A stretch of DNA of 64,000 nucleotides, from assembly GCA_964006375.1 (NCBI GenBank), contig OZ023270.1:79179966-79243965 (forward strand), in the 5' to 3' direction. Shown here in pieces: positions 1-14,030 of this stretch (position 1 is its first letter; each line of letters opens with the position of its first letter). The position numbers and the translations under genes were made by a program. Origin of the DNA: Tillus elongatus (Eukaryota; Arthropoda; Insecta; Coleoptera; Cleridae). The notes under the pieces are model-generated. The model searched no databases. It saw only the letters and a program-made list of their open reading frames with translations, and was not told the origin of the DNA.

Positions 1-512
1 AGCTCAGTATCAACAAATAACTAAAAACGAAAATACTGCACCGTATCAAAATTTAAAGAATAGCACGAAAACTCTTTTGAAGCCTACAAAGCACTTCAAA
101 ATTGTAGAATTTAGAGAACTGTCAAAAATTATAGTTTCATGGCACTTTACGATTACTGTTTTCATTACTCCAACGAATCGGAACTTTGGCCCTTTTTATA
201 AAATTAATCATATCTCCTAGGGGATACCCTGAACGAAAAAATTGCAAGAGGCAGCTTTTGTGGCTTATGGAATAAGCTTCATAACTGATGTATCAAAATT
301 GGAAAAAGACAGTGGCGCACATATTTTTCCCCAAATGAATTTTTAGTTACCCCGTACGCACGCCACTGACGCAGTTGTAAGTAGATTTTCACTTGAAAAT
401 ATGCACTTTCATAATACACTTTCAAGTTCCAAGTTTCATTAAAATCAATCCAGTGGTTTTAAAATTATTTATAAAAAATTAAAAAAAAATTTAAAATTCA
501 ACTCCCTGTATA
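1..512. other. No gene recognised
   Basis: AT-rich DNA. A 59-bp piece at 310-368 begins CAGTGGCG and ends CGCCACTG, like the two ends of a tiny hAT-type remnant. Nothing else is recognisable. Confidence 0.3.
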
Positions 513-615
513 TTGGAAACTATGCGTTTCCGGGCCCATGTGCACAGGAACTTTTTTTCTTATTTTTTAGTAAGGAATTGCCCCACGAGCGATGGTGCAT
601 GTTTTTTGAAACAGC

Positions 616-860
<245 letters not shown>

Positions 861-1152
861 GAAAACACAATATTTTTATGAAATATTGGAGTGATTCGAA
901 TGAAAATTTGCTCATATATAGGAGACGTGATAATATAGCTGTTAACCAAAATTCAAATTAAATGGCCCACTAAAAAGGGAGTTATTCGAAAATAAAGATG
1001 TTAAAGTAATAAACAGTCTTAAGATGTCACTTCGAATTACATGAGGCATTTCACACGGGTGAATGTTTTTAAGCATGGTTAGGCTGTGAATGTGCTATTC
1101 TAAGTAGATAATTAAAAATCGACCAAGTCACCTGACAATTAAATATAAACGA

Positions 1153-1860
1153 TACCTGTCGAATTATAAAAATATGTAAGTACTGCAAGTGTCTTAAAAA
1201 ATTGTGTTACAAATTTCATTAAAGTTACAAAGGTTTTGCAGAAAAAATAAATTATTTACAAAGAGAATGTACCTGTCGAATTATAAAAATATTTAAGTAC
1301 TGTAAGTGTCTTAAAAAAATTGTGTTACAAATTTCATTAAAGTTACAAACGTTTTTTAGAAAAAAATAATGTCGAATTATAAACATGGCAGGTATTTTTC
1401 CTTATTAATTGCTTGGATGGTTTTGTTTTAGTCAACCCATCCAGTTTTTGCAAACAATAAACAACAAAAAAAGTTTTTTATGTTATGGTAGAAAATTTTC
1501 GTACAAATATTTCAAATCCGATAGCTTAAGAAATTTCCCATTAAGCCAGAATCTTGAACCCTAGTAACGCCTATGTAAACGCACGTGGGTAATAAATTGA
1601 AGAAAAATAACATATTGAGCTTCGTTTTGTTTTAAAAAACCTTTTTTGTTATTTATTGTTTGCAAAAACTGAATGGGTTGACTAAAACAAAACCATCCAA
1701 ACAATTAATAAGGAAAAATACCTGTCATATTTATAATTTGACAGGTACATTCCCTTTGTAAATAATTAATTGTTTTCTGAAAAACGTTTGTAACTTTAAT
1801 GAAATTTGTAACACAATTTTTTTAAAGGCACTTGCAGTACTTACATATTATATCTAAGAC
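1153..1860. repeat. Large inverted-repeat element with tandemly duplicated left arm
   Basis: Two ~115-bp tandem units (1153-1250 and 1271-1365) contain CTGTCGAATTATAAAAATAT and GTGTTACAAATTTCATTAAAG. The same sequence returns in inverse orientation at about 1740-1855. An inner inverted pair (about 1367-1490 with 1625-1745) carries TTGCTTGGATGGTTTTG and its complement. It can fold into a long hairpin. Confidence 0.6.
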
Positions 1861-2046
1861 CAAATTTTAATTTAGTAGCTCCATATATAATATAATTTTT
1901 TTCAAATAATCGCTAACTGGGACTCTAAAACTGATCTCCAAGGTTCATTTAAATTTAAAGAATTAGTTTTAATAATATATCTTACTAATAGTGTACAATT
2001 CTTATGAAAATTCACTACCATAACGTACTTGGTGCGTCTAGAGTTT
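1483..2046 (+). mobile_element. R5-type MITE
   Basis: It begins GTTATGGTAGAAAATTTTCG and ends with the inverse, ATTCACTACCATAACG, followed by GGTGCGTCTAGA. It shares its ends with R2 but its interior with the copies at 49640-50060, 60517-60880 and 60945-61306 and part of 21800-22085. No coding capacity. Confidence 0.55.
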
Positions 2047-2052
2047 TTTGTT

Positions 2053-2405
2053 TCTTTAACGTCGGTCTTTTTCGGCGACTATGGCCGATCACTGACGCCA
2101 GTGACCAGTTTCACCTCACTATCCTGCAAATTTGGCCGAATCCCCGCTTTTCTGTAAGGAGGGTAGGAATCTTTAACGTGCTGAACATCACATGGACACT
2201 GGAGCGACGGCTTTACGCCTCCTCTAAAGGCCGGAACGCGCAGATATTCAACTTGCTCAAGAACAATACCACAACTTCGGTAGACCTTAATTTTACAGTA
2301 TGTACTGAAAAAGTGAAAGAGGAAAGGTGGGTATCGAATACAGCACCCTTCGGTTCACCGGCACAAGTTCTTAGGTATCCCTGAACCACCGTGGCTCTAG
2401 TGGTA
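2053..2405 (-). mobile_element. tRNA-derived SINE, family a (copy 1)
   Basis: Read on the - strand it starts with a tRNA-like head: A-box-like GTGGTTCAGGGAT and B-box-like GTATTCGATACCC. The body contains GCGTAAAGCCGTCGCTCC and GGCCATAGTCGCCG and matches 32766-33118 on the + strand over its whole length. Pol III promoter boxes plus a shared non-tRNA body fit a SINE. The 3' tail and target duplication are not clear. Confidence 0.65.
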
Positions 2406-2999
2406 TTACAATTGTAGCGAATTATCATCGTATATATCAAATTCCCTATGACGACTTTTTGAAACAATTCTTCATATAAGCACAAACTAGGGCATCTAGA
2501 ACCCATATTTAGGGCAGGTTTCAATTTTTATATGTTATATATAAGTAAATATATATGTTATATATACAAGATGTTTCACGCAACTCGTTGGTTAGAAGGT
2601 TTCGAACTTGCAGTAGGAATGTCGATCTGAAATAGTCGTAAATTCCGTCATTTTTAACGTATCAACAACTTCATGGAGAGCACGGTATCTACCAAATGGT
2701 AATTACTATAAATGTAAAACTTGCTGACATTATTATAAAAACACCAAAGTATCTTCCCTAATGGAAATTGTTTCGAAGATATATACAGGATATTTATAAA
2801 TTGATCTTGAATTTGGTTTCAGAAAATCTCTAAAATCTCACAATTCTAAAATGGAACAACTTGTATTTCGTAACACTATTTGATGGTAAAATGAAACATT
2901 TATTGAACTGTACTTTTTCTCGTATCTTGTATAATAACGGATATATGCTTTACCGTAGAACTGCGTTACCCTGTATATATGGAAACGGATAAAAACTCA
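2406..2999. other. No gene recognised; MITE-like end motifs
   Basis: AT-rich DNA with an internal ACCGTAGAACTGCGTTACCC next to CTGTATATATGG near 2960-2985, a motif also found inverted near 37640 within an R1 copy. No coding frame is credible. Confidence 0.3.
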
Positions 3000-3396
3000 A
3001 ACTAACCCAGAGTATGGGTTCGAGGGAGCCCAGTTCGCGGCCATTTGAAGAAGTCTTTTCAAAATTCAAAAGTCTCGGTCTCCTCATGAGCGAATTTTTT
3101 CTACGAAATTTCGCAAAAACTTAGGCTATTGAATCATAAACTCTTTTACTAAAACTACTATCAAAGCATCAAAGAAGAGTCTATTTGATAAAGGGAAGGT
3201 CAATGACGGTTGATGCTGGAACTTAAGGGTTTGTAAAACACTCTTCTTGAGACATTTTCTCTAGATAACCCGTATTTGTTTCAGGTTCTTTGGCGGAAAT
3301 CTGCCAATTGTGACGTTTCAAATTGCGACTTTGACGTTTTAAGAGGAACACCACAAAAATGTTTCCTTTAAATGCCTATGGCTTTTAGTGAATTTT

Positions 3397-3476
<80 letters not shown>
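3000..3476 (-). repeat. Rearranged R1 fragment with (TA)n tract at 3400-3476
   Basis: R1 left-end sequence (inverse of CCCATATCCGGGGTCAG region, here diverged) is followed by the distal R1 segment (ATGACGGTTGA, TTTGACGTTTTAAGAGG) and a TA tract. The order differs from other copies, so it is rearranged. Confidence 0.55.
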
Positions 3477-3480
<4 letters not shown>

Positions 3481-3841
3481 TAGGAATAGATCGAAATTTC
3501 AATTTATTTCGTTTTCTCTCGAAAAAAATATAAAAAGATCCCTAATTAAAACCAACGACCATCTAAGTACAGGTCTGCCTATTATAATTAGATTTTATGT
3601 TAATGACTATAGTTTATTATTATTTATTTAATCTCTATACAAAAATGCAATAAAAGGCATAGCGTTCCATTAAAAATAACGAAGTTGATATCTACTTCCG
3701 GTTCAACCGGAAGTTCCACAAAGCTGAATATATTTTCTTGATATAGCTTACATAATCACAAGAAAATTTTGTTCAAAGTTTTTTCGGCTAGCTCTAAAGG
3801 TAAGCGATATATATAGAGGAATTACACATTATTGGGACACC

Positions 3842-3842
<1 letters not shown>

Positions 3843-3910
<68 letters not shown>
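3843..3910. repeat. (TA)n tract between CACCCTG and the foldback element
   Basis: About 33 TA units preceded by GGGACACCCTG and followed by the left end of the foldback element. A TA target would fit mariner-type insertion into this tract. Confidence 0.8.
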
Positions 3911-3913
<3 letters not shown>

Positions 3914-5173
3914 TTTCACTTTAAGTGGCGACAATTCATTGTTTCATAACGGGTCGGCCGATTTTTAATACATTTTTTCTTTAAATAAAGTACACCAAAA
4001 GCTCCACATCCTGGTATACATTGTTTTAAGATTCGTTTTTTCCATAGCCTACGATAACAAAATAAGCCCCCAAAAATGACTAAAGCATATTAGGCATTTT
4101 TTTTACGAAGAAAACAAATATCTCTCTCGATTTAGGCACATCTGTAAACCACAAATCACAAGTTTCAATATAACTTATACAGAGTGTTCAGAACTTGAGT
4201 GCAAAAAATGAAAAAACGACTTTTGCAGAGCCCTGTGTAAACGCTACTGAGTGTCTTGCAAATATTAGAATGCCGGTGGATTAAGAGTCACCTAGTGTAT
4301 CAATTCACACAATATCATCCTCATATCTTCTACAGAGTGTTCGTAATAAATACGAAAACATACCCTTTTGCAATATATTACCCAATTTGGACTTTGATCG
4401 GACCAGCATCTTAAATTTTGGGAAGACACCACCCCATTGTTTCTGAAAGTAGCTAAGTGAAGATTGGAATCTGCCATGAGCACTGATAAGTAAGATGAAA
4501 TATATAATTTTTCATCCTCTGATGACGCTAACTTTGTTAGTAAAACGATCGTGTTTAAAATGATGTGTTGTGGTGATTTGGGTTCTCCAAGTGTACTTAT
4601 CAGTGCTCATCGCAGGTTTCTATCTTCACTTAGCTACATTCAGAAATAATGGAGTGGTGTCTTCCTAAAATTTAAGATGCTGGTCCGATCAAAGTACAAA
4701 CCTGGTAATACATTGAAAAAGGGTATGTTTCCGTATATATTATGAGCACTCTGTATAAGATATGAGGATGATATTGGGTAAATGGATATACTAGGTCACT
4801 CTTAATCCACCGGCATTCTAATATTTGCAAGACACTCAGTAGCGTTTACACAGACACTCCAAAAAGTCGGTTTTTTTCATTTTTTGCAATTCAGTTGTGA
4901 ACACTCTGTATAAGTTACGATATTAAAACTTGGGATGTGGCTTACAGATGTGCCTAAATCGATAGAAACATTTGTTTTTTTCGCAAAAAATGCTTTATAT
5001 GCTTTAGTCATTTTTGAGGTCTTATTCGTTAGTAGGCTATGAAAAAAGGAAATCTTAAATATTGCATACCAGGATGTGGAGCTTGTGAGATATTTTGTTT
5101 AATTTTTTTTTGAAATTCGGCCGACCCGTTATAAAATAATGAATTGTCGCCATTTAAAGTGAAACACACTGCA
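3911..5173. mobile_element. 1.26-kb foldback element with ~580-bp inverted arms
   Basis: The left arm (3911 to about 4488) and right arm (about 4596-5173) are inverse copies with scattered differences. Paired landmarks are GTTTCACTTTAAGTGGCGAC with its inverse near 5150-5168, GTAAACGCTACTGAGTGTC with its inverse near 4830-4850, and ATGCCGGTGGATTAAGAG. The ~107-bp centre is an R3 unit with decayed hammerhead-like sequence. TA borders suggest a non-autonomous mariner-type element. No transposase frame is present. Confidence 0.75.
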
Positions 5174-5248
5174 TATATAAATTTTATTAAGTAGGCAAGT
5201 ATTATTAGTGTTTTTCAATTATCCGTGTTGCCGATACCCTAATCGAGA

Positions 5249-5258
<10 letters not shown>

Positions 5259-5339
<81 letters not shown>

Positions 5340-5400
5340 TGAAACTGACCTCAAATAGGTGCGCTAGGCAGGCGAGTTGGTACTCGTTTGAAGAATTTTT
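5259..5400 (-). repeat. R1 remnant with (TA)n tract
   Basis: TA units at 5259-5335 are followed by AATTGAAACTGACC and a diverged inverse copy of the R1 left end up to about 5400. Confidence 0.6.
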
Positions 5401-5504
5401 TTTTTAATTCAAAACTAGATATTTCCTTTACTGAATTTTACTTACACATCGTCACAACGTGCGCAAGTATCGCATCAGCGACAAAAATTTCAGAATTTTT
5501 GTTT

Positions 5505-6175
5505 TCGCTTAAACGTCGTAAAAAGTATGAAAACATATAGACAACATGATCTGGGAACGAACATTATTCTTGTCTGTCGTTAGATCTGTCGAACGAATTG
5601 AGATATCGTCTTCAAATTTGGTATACAGTTAGCACTCGACAAGCGAACGGTTCGGATTGCTTTTGGGTAAAAACGCTTTAAGGGTCGAGCATGTGTGGGG
5701 GGTGATGGTGAAAATTGACTTTTTTTGTAAAACTCGAGTAACAACGTTTTAGGGTTTATTTATTAGAAAACTTTTTATTTCACCAAACATCTGGTATTCT
5801 GTGCTGAAATTAAATTAGGGGTTGAATGTGTGAGGGTGGAATATTGTTGATAAAATTTTCGATTTTTTTTTGCTAAAACGGCGTAAAAAGTCTCAAAACA
5901 TATAGAAAACTTGATTTTGGAACGAACATTTTTTTGTCTGTCGATCGGTCGGTCTGTCAGTATGTACCTACGTCTGTCTGTTAATAGGCACAATAACTTT
6001 TGAACGAATTAAGATATCATCTTCAAATTTGGTATCCAGTTAGCACTCGACAAACAAACGCTTCGAATTGTTTTTGGGTAATATCGCTTCAGGGGGTAGG
6101 GGATAAATAAGGGGTGATTTGGTGAAAATTGACATTTTTTCATTAAACTCGAGTAATATAACGTTTCAAAAGTTT
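5505..6175 (+). repeat. R7: two tandem ~370-bp repeat units
   Basis: Units at about 5505-5745 and 5868-6175 share GTAAAAAGT, AACATATAGA, CGAACGAATTGAGATATCG-type sequence, CAGTTAGCACTCGACAA and GGTGAAAATTGAC. CTGTCTGTC runs occur in the second unit. Direct orientation and divergence suggest an old duplication. Confidence 0.6.
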
Positions 6176-6610
6176 ATCGGTACATAAATACAAATATTTT
6201 CTTTGTGGTCAAGTTTTCGGCACTAAATTCATTCCATGATAATGTCTTTCTGAAGAAAATAAATCATCACAAGTATGTGGAGGTTGTGATTCAATTTGCA
6301 CAACTAGTTTAAAGAAAATTCAAAATTTTCAGAAGCGACGCTGTTTATGGAACATAAAGCGACCCAGCTCGAGGCGTGAAAATATATTTAATATTATTTT
6401 TAAGTAAAAAATATTTATATGAAAAGTTGCTATCATAACTCCAAATAATATCGTTTATAATTAAGTAGGTCGCATGGAAATTATAATTATTGACCTGGAA
6501 TTACTCTTATGTTTATGCAATTAATAAACATGTTGCCATTGCAGTTTGCGATATTGAAGAATGCTGACTATTGCTGATTGCGCATTCTGAAGAATGTGGA
6601 CCAAGAAAGG

Positions 6611-7893
<1,283 letters not shown>

Positions 7894-7939
7894 AAGTACA
7901 CTTGGAGAGCCCAAATCACCACAACACATTTTAAAAAGA

Positions 7940-7980
7940 CCTGACGATCGTTTCACTAACCAAGTTAGCGTCATCAGAGG
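7940..7980 (-). ncRNA. Hammerhead-like RNA candidate (R3, - arm)
   Basis: This is the exact mirror of 8165-8205 in the other arm of the perfect palindrome, so transcription from either strand gives one copy in sense orientation. Confidence 0.45.
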
Positions 7981-8164
7981 ATGAAACATTCTAAATACTT
8001 AAAAAACTAACATCAACTTATATACCGGATCTCAGGTAAAGAGATCGAACCGAGATGAGACACTAGTCGTAGGCAAATTCCATGTCTCATCTCGGTTCGA
8101 TCTCTTTACCTGAGATCCGGTATATAAGTTGATGTTAGTTTTTTAAGTATTTAGAATGTTTCAT

Positions 8165-8205
8165 CCTCTGATGACGCTAACTTGGTTAGTGAAACGATCG
8201 TCAGG
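8165..8205 (+). ncRNA. Hammerhead-like self-cleaving RNA candidate (R3, + arm)
   Basis: CTGATGA (8168-8174), one extra C, stem II GCTAAC/GTTAGT, then GAAA (8191-8194). A15-type A8194 starts a loopless self-complementary stem III, ACGATCGT, ending in GTC with C8202 as cleavage base. CCT/AGG gives a 3-bp stem I. The extra base between the core and stem II departs from the classical hammerhead. Activity is not shown. Confidence 0.45.
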
Positions 8206-8299
8206 TCTTTTTAAAATGTGTTGTGGTGATTTGGGCTCTCCAAGTGTACTTATCAGTGCTCATCACAGGTTCCAATCTTCACTTAGTGAATTTTCTTAA

Positions 8300-8413
8300 A
8301 ACAAATTCACTAATGGGGAGATCCCGACTTTCGAATTTTGAAAAAATTTCTTCAAATGAGCGCTAATTAGGACCCCTGGAACCCAAATCCGAGGTCGGTT
8401 TCAGACTTTATAT

Positions 8414-8491
<78 letters not shown>

Positions 8492-9896
8492 TTATGTGTC
8501 ACACCTATAACTAAAAAAATAATGGACCGATTTTAATAAAACTTGGTGAGTACCTTCCTTTCACAAGTGGCTTGGATAAGTTCGTTAGCTGGAAAATCGG
8601 CCAAGGTTTTCCCGGAAAGTTTTGTGTTTTCTTTCGAAAAAAATCGAAAAAAATTTATTTCTCCGGAATTAACAAAGCAAGGACAACCAAATTTTACACG
8701 CGGGCTTATATCATTATGGGTAAAATACCTACGAAAATTTATCTCTGTAGCTTAAAGGACAAAAAAGTTACAGGCATTTAAAAAACAATAAATTTGGGTT
8801 TTTCTCAAAACGTCAAAACCGCGATTTTAAACGTCAAAATTGATGAGTACCTTCCTTTCGCAAGTGGCTTAAACAAGTTCGTTAGCCAGGAAAATCCGCC
8901 GAGGTTTTCCCGGAAAATTTTATGTTTTCTTTCGAAAAAAAATTATATCTCCAAAATTAACAAAGTAAGGGAAACCAAATTTCATACGCGGGTTTATGTC
9001 ATTATAGGCAAGTTATCTACCAAAATTTAGCTCCGTGGATTAAAGGACAAAAAAGTTACAGGCATTCAAAGAAAAATACATTTGGCTTTTCCTCAAAACG
9101 TCAAAATCGCGATTTTAAACGTCAAAATTGGTAATATTTAGGCAATGAACCTGACACTAATATGAGCTATGGAATGAAAATGTCTCAAGAATAATGTTTT
9201 ACAAAGCCTAAAGTCTTAGTTTCAATCGTCATTGTCCTTCATTTTACTAAAATATGCCCAGAAAATTCATTTCAAATAGACCCTTTCTCTGATGTTTTGG
9301 CTGTCGGTTTAGTTAAGTTGATGCTTTCGCTGTAGGTTTAGTGAAGTTTATGGTTTAACGGTCTATAATTTTTAGCTAATTTTCGTAGAACAAATTCGTT
9401 ACTGCATTTTAGCATATTTTATCGAAATATGATGCATGTTTGTAAGAAAAAATCTGGACACAGTAAGTGCGTTTTGGTAGCAAATTTTCATTAAATCCTC
9501 CAAATTTCAATAACTCATTTGTTATTAACGTAAGTTTTGTTGGTTAGGAAACCAACATTTAACTGTATTTTCGGAAAATTTTTATATGAACGCAGCAAGA
9601 GCGTTTTGGTTGCGACTTTTCATTAAATGTTTCAAATTTCAATAACTCAATTTGCTATTAACCCAAGGTTCATTGGCTAGGAGATCAGTTTTCTCAGAAA
9701 CATTTAAAGTTTATTTTCCGAAAAGTTTTGTACATTTTCAAATAATTATTTTGATAAAATATGATACAATGTTCCTACTATATGTATAGGTTATACCGGT
9801 AACCAAATTGATGCCTGCTCGCATTAGAGCGATATATTTTTAATTAAAAACATTTTAATGAAAATTCACTTCCATAACGCACTTGCTGCGTCCAGA
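8300..9896 (+). mobile_element. R1/R2 composite repeat, near full length, internal duplication
   Basis: It runs from ATTCACTAATGGGGAGATC through the R1 left end, (TA)n at 8415-8485, R1 right part and R2 (9454-9896). A ~290-bp segment is repeated in tandem (about 8530-8826 and 8836-9130; both hold GAGTACCTTCCTTTC and GTTCGTTAGC). R2 ends in GCACTTGCTGCGTCCAG. No coding capacity; short frames here are not genes. Confidence 0.75.
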
Positions 9897-10007
9897 GTTT
9901 TTTTCATGAGCGCGAACTAGCGACCCTAGCAGCCATGCTTATTCTGGGTGCGCTAAAATGTCTACATGTTTATATTATATGCCTGTACATATTATAAGTA
10001 TAAGTGT

Positions 10008-10170
10008 CTATAAGTAACGCATAAATTCAATAAAATTGGCCATTATTAAGGAAAATAAAAAAAATAGGTCGATTTTTATTGTCAAAACCTAACTTTATGA
10101 TATAAACATCTCTTCCCTATCGTAATACCTTTTCAAAGAGTAGCTACCCTTTGAAATTAATCCACAGATT
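10008..10170 (-). repeat. Relic of mariner-C type terminal region
   Basis: It resembles 23950-24120: AACGCATAAATTCAATAAAATTGG, CTAACTTTATGATATAAA and GTAGCTACCCTTT recur in the same order. No transposase is attached. Confidence 0.5.
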
Positions 10171-10224
10171 TCATACGTTTTAAACAAGATCTCATTTTTG
10201 TTTAAAACGCCTGTGATGTGCCAC

Positions 10225-10803
10225 AATAGGGGCATAGGGGTCAAAGGTTTAGAAATTATTCAATTATTTGTCTGAAACTTTATTCCGATTCAACACGACA
10301 GTGCTGTCATGTCGTCGCAAAACCTGTCAAGATCTGGTATTACCATGACTCTTGACTCAATGTAGCATAATAAAATATGGTTATATAGCTTGCGGAAATA
10401 TTCACTTTTACAGGGTGTTACATTTTACAAAGCTCAATTTTTCTCGAAAATTTCAAATGGAACAGCCTGTATATGACTACGGCATCGGATAGCGGGTTTA
10501 GTACGCTTTCTCCCAATACCATACTTGCTAGGGTTCAATTGGCTGGATTAACACAAACTGATTGATCATTTGTAAACGTCTGGGCTTTCTTCTTGCTAAA
10601 GGTGAATTATAATGTATACAGGCTTTTAATGAAAATCATAGACATGGCATTTTTTGTAAATTGTTACATAGTTTTTAGATAATTGTATGGTGAAATTTTT
10701 AACTTAATTTTTAAACAACAAAAAATAAATAAAAATAATAGTACCACATTAATTTAATACATAAACGAAATAATCAAGAATGTATTAATAACAGTTTTAA
10801 TAA
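10225..10803. repeat. Element B left inverted end
   Basis: Inverse of 15283-15890 with scattered substitutions. It contains ACAGGGTGTTACATTTTAC and GGAACAGCCTGTATATGAC, typical mariner-end vocabulary lying inside the longer repeat. Confidence 0.8.
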
Positions 10804-11329
10804 CAAATTTCCAGTGGCGATTTCTCCTAGTGAGCTAGGTGTGCGCCGCACACCCTAAAATATAATTAAAATGTGCACAGTTAAATATGTTTTATTTCTT
10901 TTTCCCTTAGTCTTAATACACTACATATTTTATGACAATCGATTTAATTTACTTATTTATTTCATAAATAGTCGGTTAATAGTGACTTGGAATGAAGTAG
11001 GTACCGCGTCTTCATTCAAAGAATATGAGTATGTCAATAGCAACTGGGAATGAAATCGGGTTAGGTGTGCGTTGTTATTTCCGAACAACTTCAGTCGATA
11101 GAGCTGTATGGGTATACAATACAGTCCCCCACCCATGTGTTTACAATAGTGAGGAAAATACCATTTATTTTAACACTGCAGTGAGCGGTAAAAATACCGC
11201 TCAAGACAAATGAATGGAACGCCGGTCTAACAAACGTTGTGATATCATTATTTACAAACATTACGACTGCGCTTGCAGAGACCACAGTATTCTAGAATCA
11301 AAGACTATAATACATTTTAGTAAATTTTC

Positions 11330-11450
11330 GTAGAAAATATTCACTAATGGGGAGATCTCGACTTTTGAATTTTGAAAAATTGTTTGCAAATGAGCGCGAA
11401 CTAGGACCCCTAGAACCCCTAGAACCCATATCCGGGGTCAGTTTCAATTT

Positions 11451-11516
<66 letters not shown>
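11330..11516 (+). repeat. R1 left end with (TA)n tract
   Basis: ATTCACTAATGGGGAGATC, GAGCGCGAACTAGGACC, a duplicated CCCCTAGAA and CCGGGGTCAGTTTC precede TA units at 11456-11516. The right part is missing. Confidence 0.7.
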
Positions 11517-11517
<1 letters not shown>

Positions 11518-11790
11518 GTTTCTATTGAAAAAGATGTAGAATTTAATTTGAGTCAAGTTTTAAAATATAGAAATTTGTGATTAAAATGAGGAAACTGATT
11601 TCAAGTACATCCATATTTCTAGAAATTGTAATGGTACATAATGTGGTGAGGTAATTTTGGAGATTAGAAATCAGATGACAGAACTTTAGAACAATTGACA
11701 TTTAGATTAAAATTTAGTCAAAATTGCATCATTTGCAGCCACAAGTTTAGACTTATTTGTAAGATGCTTTGTACTATTTATATAACTATA

Positions 11791-12116
<326 letters not shown>

Positions 12117-13228
12117 TCGGGACGCAGCAAGTGCGTTATGGTAGTGAATTTTCATAAAAATGTTTTTATTGTAAATATGTGTTTTTCTTTTAATTTAAGA
12201 AAAGAGGCATCAATTTCGGTTACCAGTATAACCTATATAGTAAAAACAATGTGCCATGTTTCATAAAAATAACTTTATTGTGTGAAAATGTACACACATT
12301 TCGTAAAGTAAACTTAAAGTGTTCCCGGAAAAACTCGTTTCTTGGTCAACCTTATAGGTTAATAGCAAATTGGGCTATACAAATATGAAGCATTTGATCA
12401 AAATTCGCTACCATAACGCACTTGCTGCATTCGGAATTTCTTTTTTACAAACATGCATTATATTTCGATGGAAAATGCAAAAATGCAATAACATAAGGCG
12501 TGTTTGATTAAAAAAAAAGAAAATTTGTATCACCGACGACTTTTGGGCCACCCTGTGATTGTAGAAATATTTTTTGAAGATGTAGCTCAAGACACCCTAT
12601 AATTAATGTATAAAGATATTTTTCATATCTTGTATAATAACGGATATATTGAGCTTTATTGATTTTTTACGAAAATTCGACAAAAATTATATACCATTAA
12701 ACGATAAACTCTATAGCTAAAACTACTGCCCAGCATCAGAGAAAGGGTCTATTTGAAATGAATTTTCTGGAAACATTTTAGTAAATTGTAGGACAATGAC
12801 GGTTGAAACTAAGACTTCAGGGTTTGTAAAACATCCTTCTTGAGACATCTGATTTTCATAGCCCGTATTAGATTCAAGTTATTTGCCTAAATGTTGCCGA
12901 TTTTGACGTTTTAAACCGCAAGTTTGACGTTTTGAGGAAAACCCCAATTTATTTTTCTTTAAGTGCCTATAACGTTTTTGTCTTTTGACCTACATAGCTA
13001 AATTTTGGTAGGTAACTTACCTATAAGGATGTAAACCCGCGTACCAAATTTGGTTGCCCTTACTTTGTTAATTTCGGAGATATAATTTTTTTTCGAAAGA
13101 AAACACAAAATTTTCCGGGAAAACCTGGGCAGATTTTCCTGGCTAACGAACTTATTCAAGCCATTTGCAAAAGGAATTTATTCACCAAATTTAATCAAAA
13201 TCGGACCATTATTTTTTGAGTTATCGGT

Positions 13229-13321
<93 letters not shown>

Positions 13322-13445
13322 ATATAAAAATTGAAACTGACCCCGGATATGTGTTCTGGGGGGCCTAATTAGCGCTCATTTGAAGAAATTTTTTTAAAAT
13401 TCAAAAGTGGGGATCTCCTCATTAGTGAATTTTTTTAAGAAAATT
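12117..13445 (-). mobile_element. R1/R2 composite repeat, near full length, reverse orientation
   Basis: Order on + is R2 (12117-12436, starts GGGACGCAGCAAGTGCG), inverse R1 right part, GTTATCGGTGTG, (TA)n at 13231-13318, then the inverse R1 left end finishing ATTAGTGAATTTT. This is the mirror of 50085-51402, which fixes R2 as a regular part of the unit. Confidence 0.8.
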
Positions 13446-13841
13446 CACTAAAAGATAACATAATCAAATTTGGTAGGTAGGTATAAAAATTAAACTATAT
13501 ACCAAAATTTAGATTTCTACGTTGCAAGAAAACAAAGTTATAATAAAATATTTTGTGCCAGATCATTTCTATGAAAATTCACTACCATAACGCACTTGCT
13601 GCATCCAGGCTTTTTACACATTTTATTATTGAGTACCATATTAACATTGAACGATTTTTAATGTTTTCAGTTTTCACCCCGTTCCAGACAGTGCTAACGC
13701 TAACACAAATTTGTGTGAAGAAAAGAGCTTGATAATAATTCCATGTTCTTTTCGTGTTTTAAAGTTTTAAGTGACTTTTTAATTTGTTAGTGTTGCAGTG
13801 GGAAATTAATTTATTTATCTACGTATTATTCCCATATAGGT

Positions 13842-13844
<3 letters not shown>

Positions 13845-13930
<86 letters not shown>
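13845..13930. repeat. (TA)n(TG)n tract
   Basis: About 40 TA units followed by a short GTGTGTG run, inside the hAT element near its right end. Confidence 0.85.
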
Positions 13931-13934
<4 letters not shown>

Positions 13935-14030
13935 ACGTACATTTAGTGTTAATAATTTTTAAAACCACCACTAACAGCAACTCCTTACCGCACACCCGAA
14001 CATTTTGGTCAGGAGACGCCACTGCAAATT

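Larger units (their letters stand above)
7894..8251. repeat. Perfect 169-bp inverted repeat with 20-bp loop (R3)
   Basis: Arms 7894-8062 and 8083-8251 are exact reverse complements over all 169 bp, with loop 8063-8082. The arm holds AAGTACACTTGG, the hammerhead-like core and GATCTCAGGTAAAGAGATC. Related but imperfect R3 units lie at 4489-4595 and 32006-32312. Every other inverted repeat here has many mismatches, so this one is very young, kept identical, or a sequencing/assembly foldback. Confidence 0.95.

Noticed and set aside
310..368. 59-bp CAGTGGCG/CGCCACTG piece as a hAT element
   Set aside because: Too short and no 8-bp target duplication seen; noted only in the regional entry.
2213..2524. 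103-codon - strand frame and its 126-codon + partner at 2004-2384
   Set aside because: They lie in a SINE and an R5 end; the same sequence at 32766 is not open.
4509..4560. Hammerhead-like core at the centre of the foldback element
   Set aside because: GAAA has become TAAAA and stem I is lost; treated as decayed R3 sequence.
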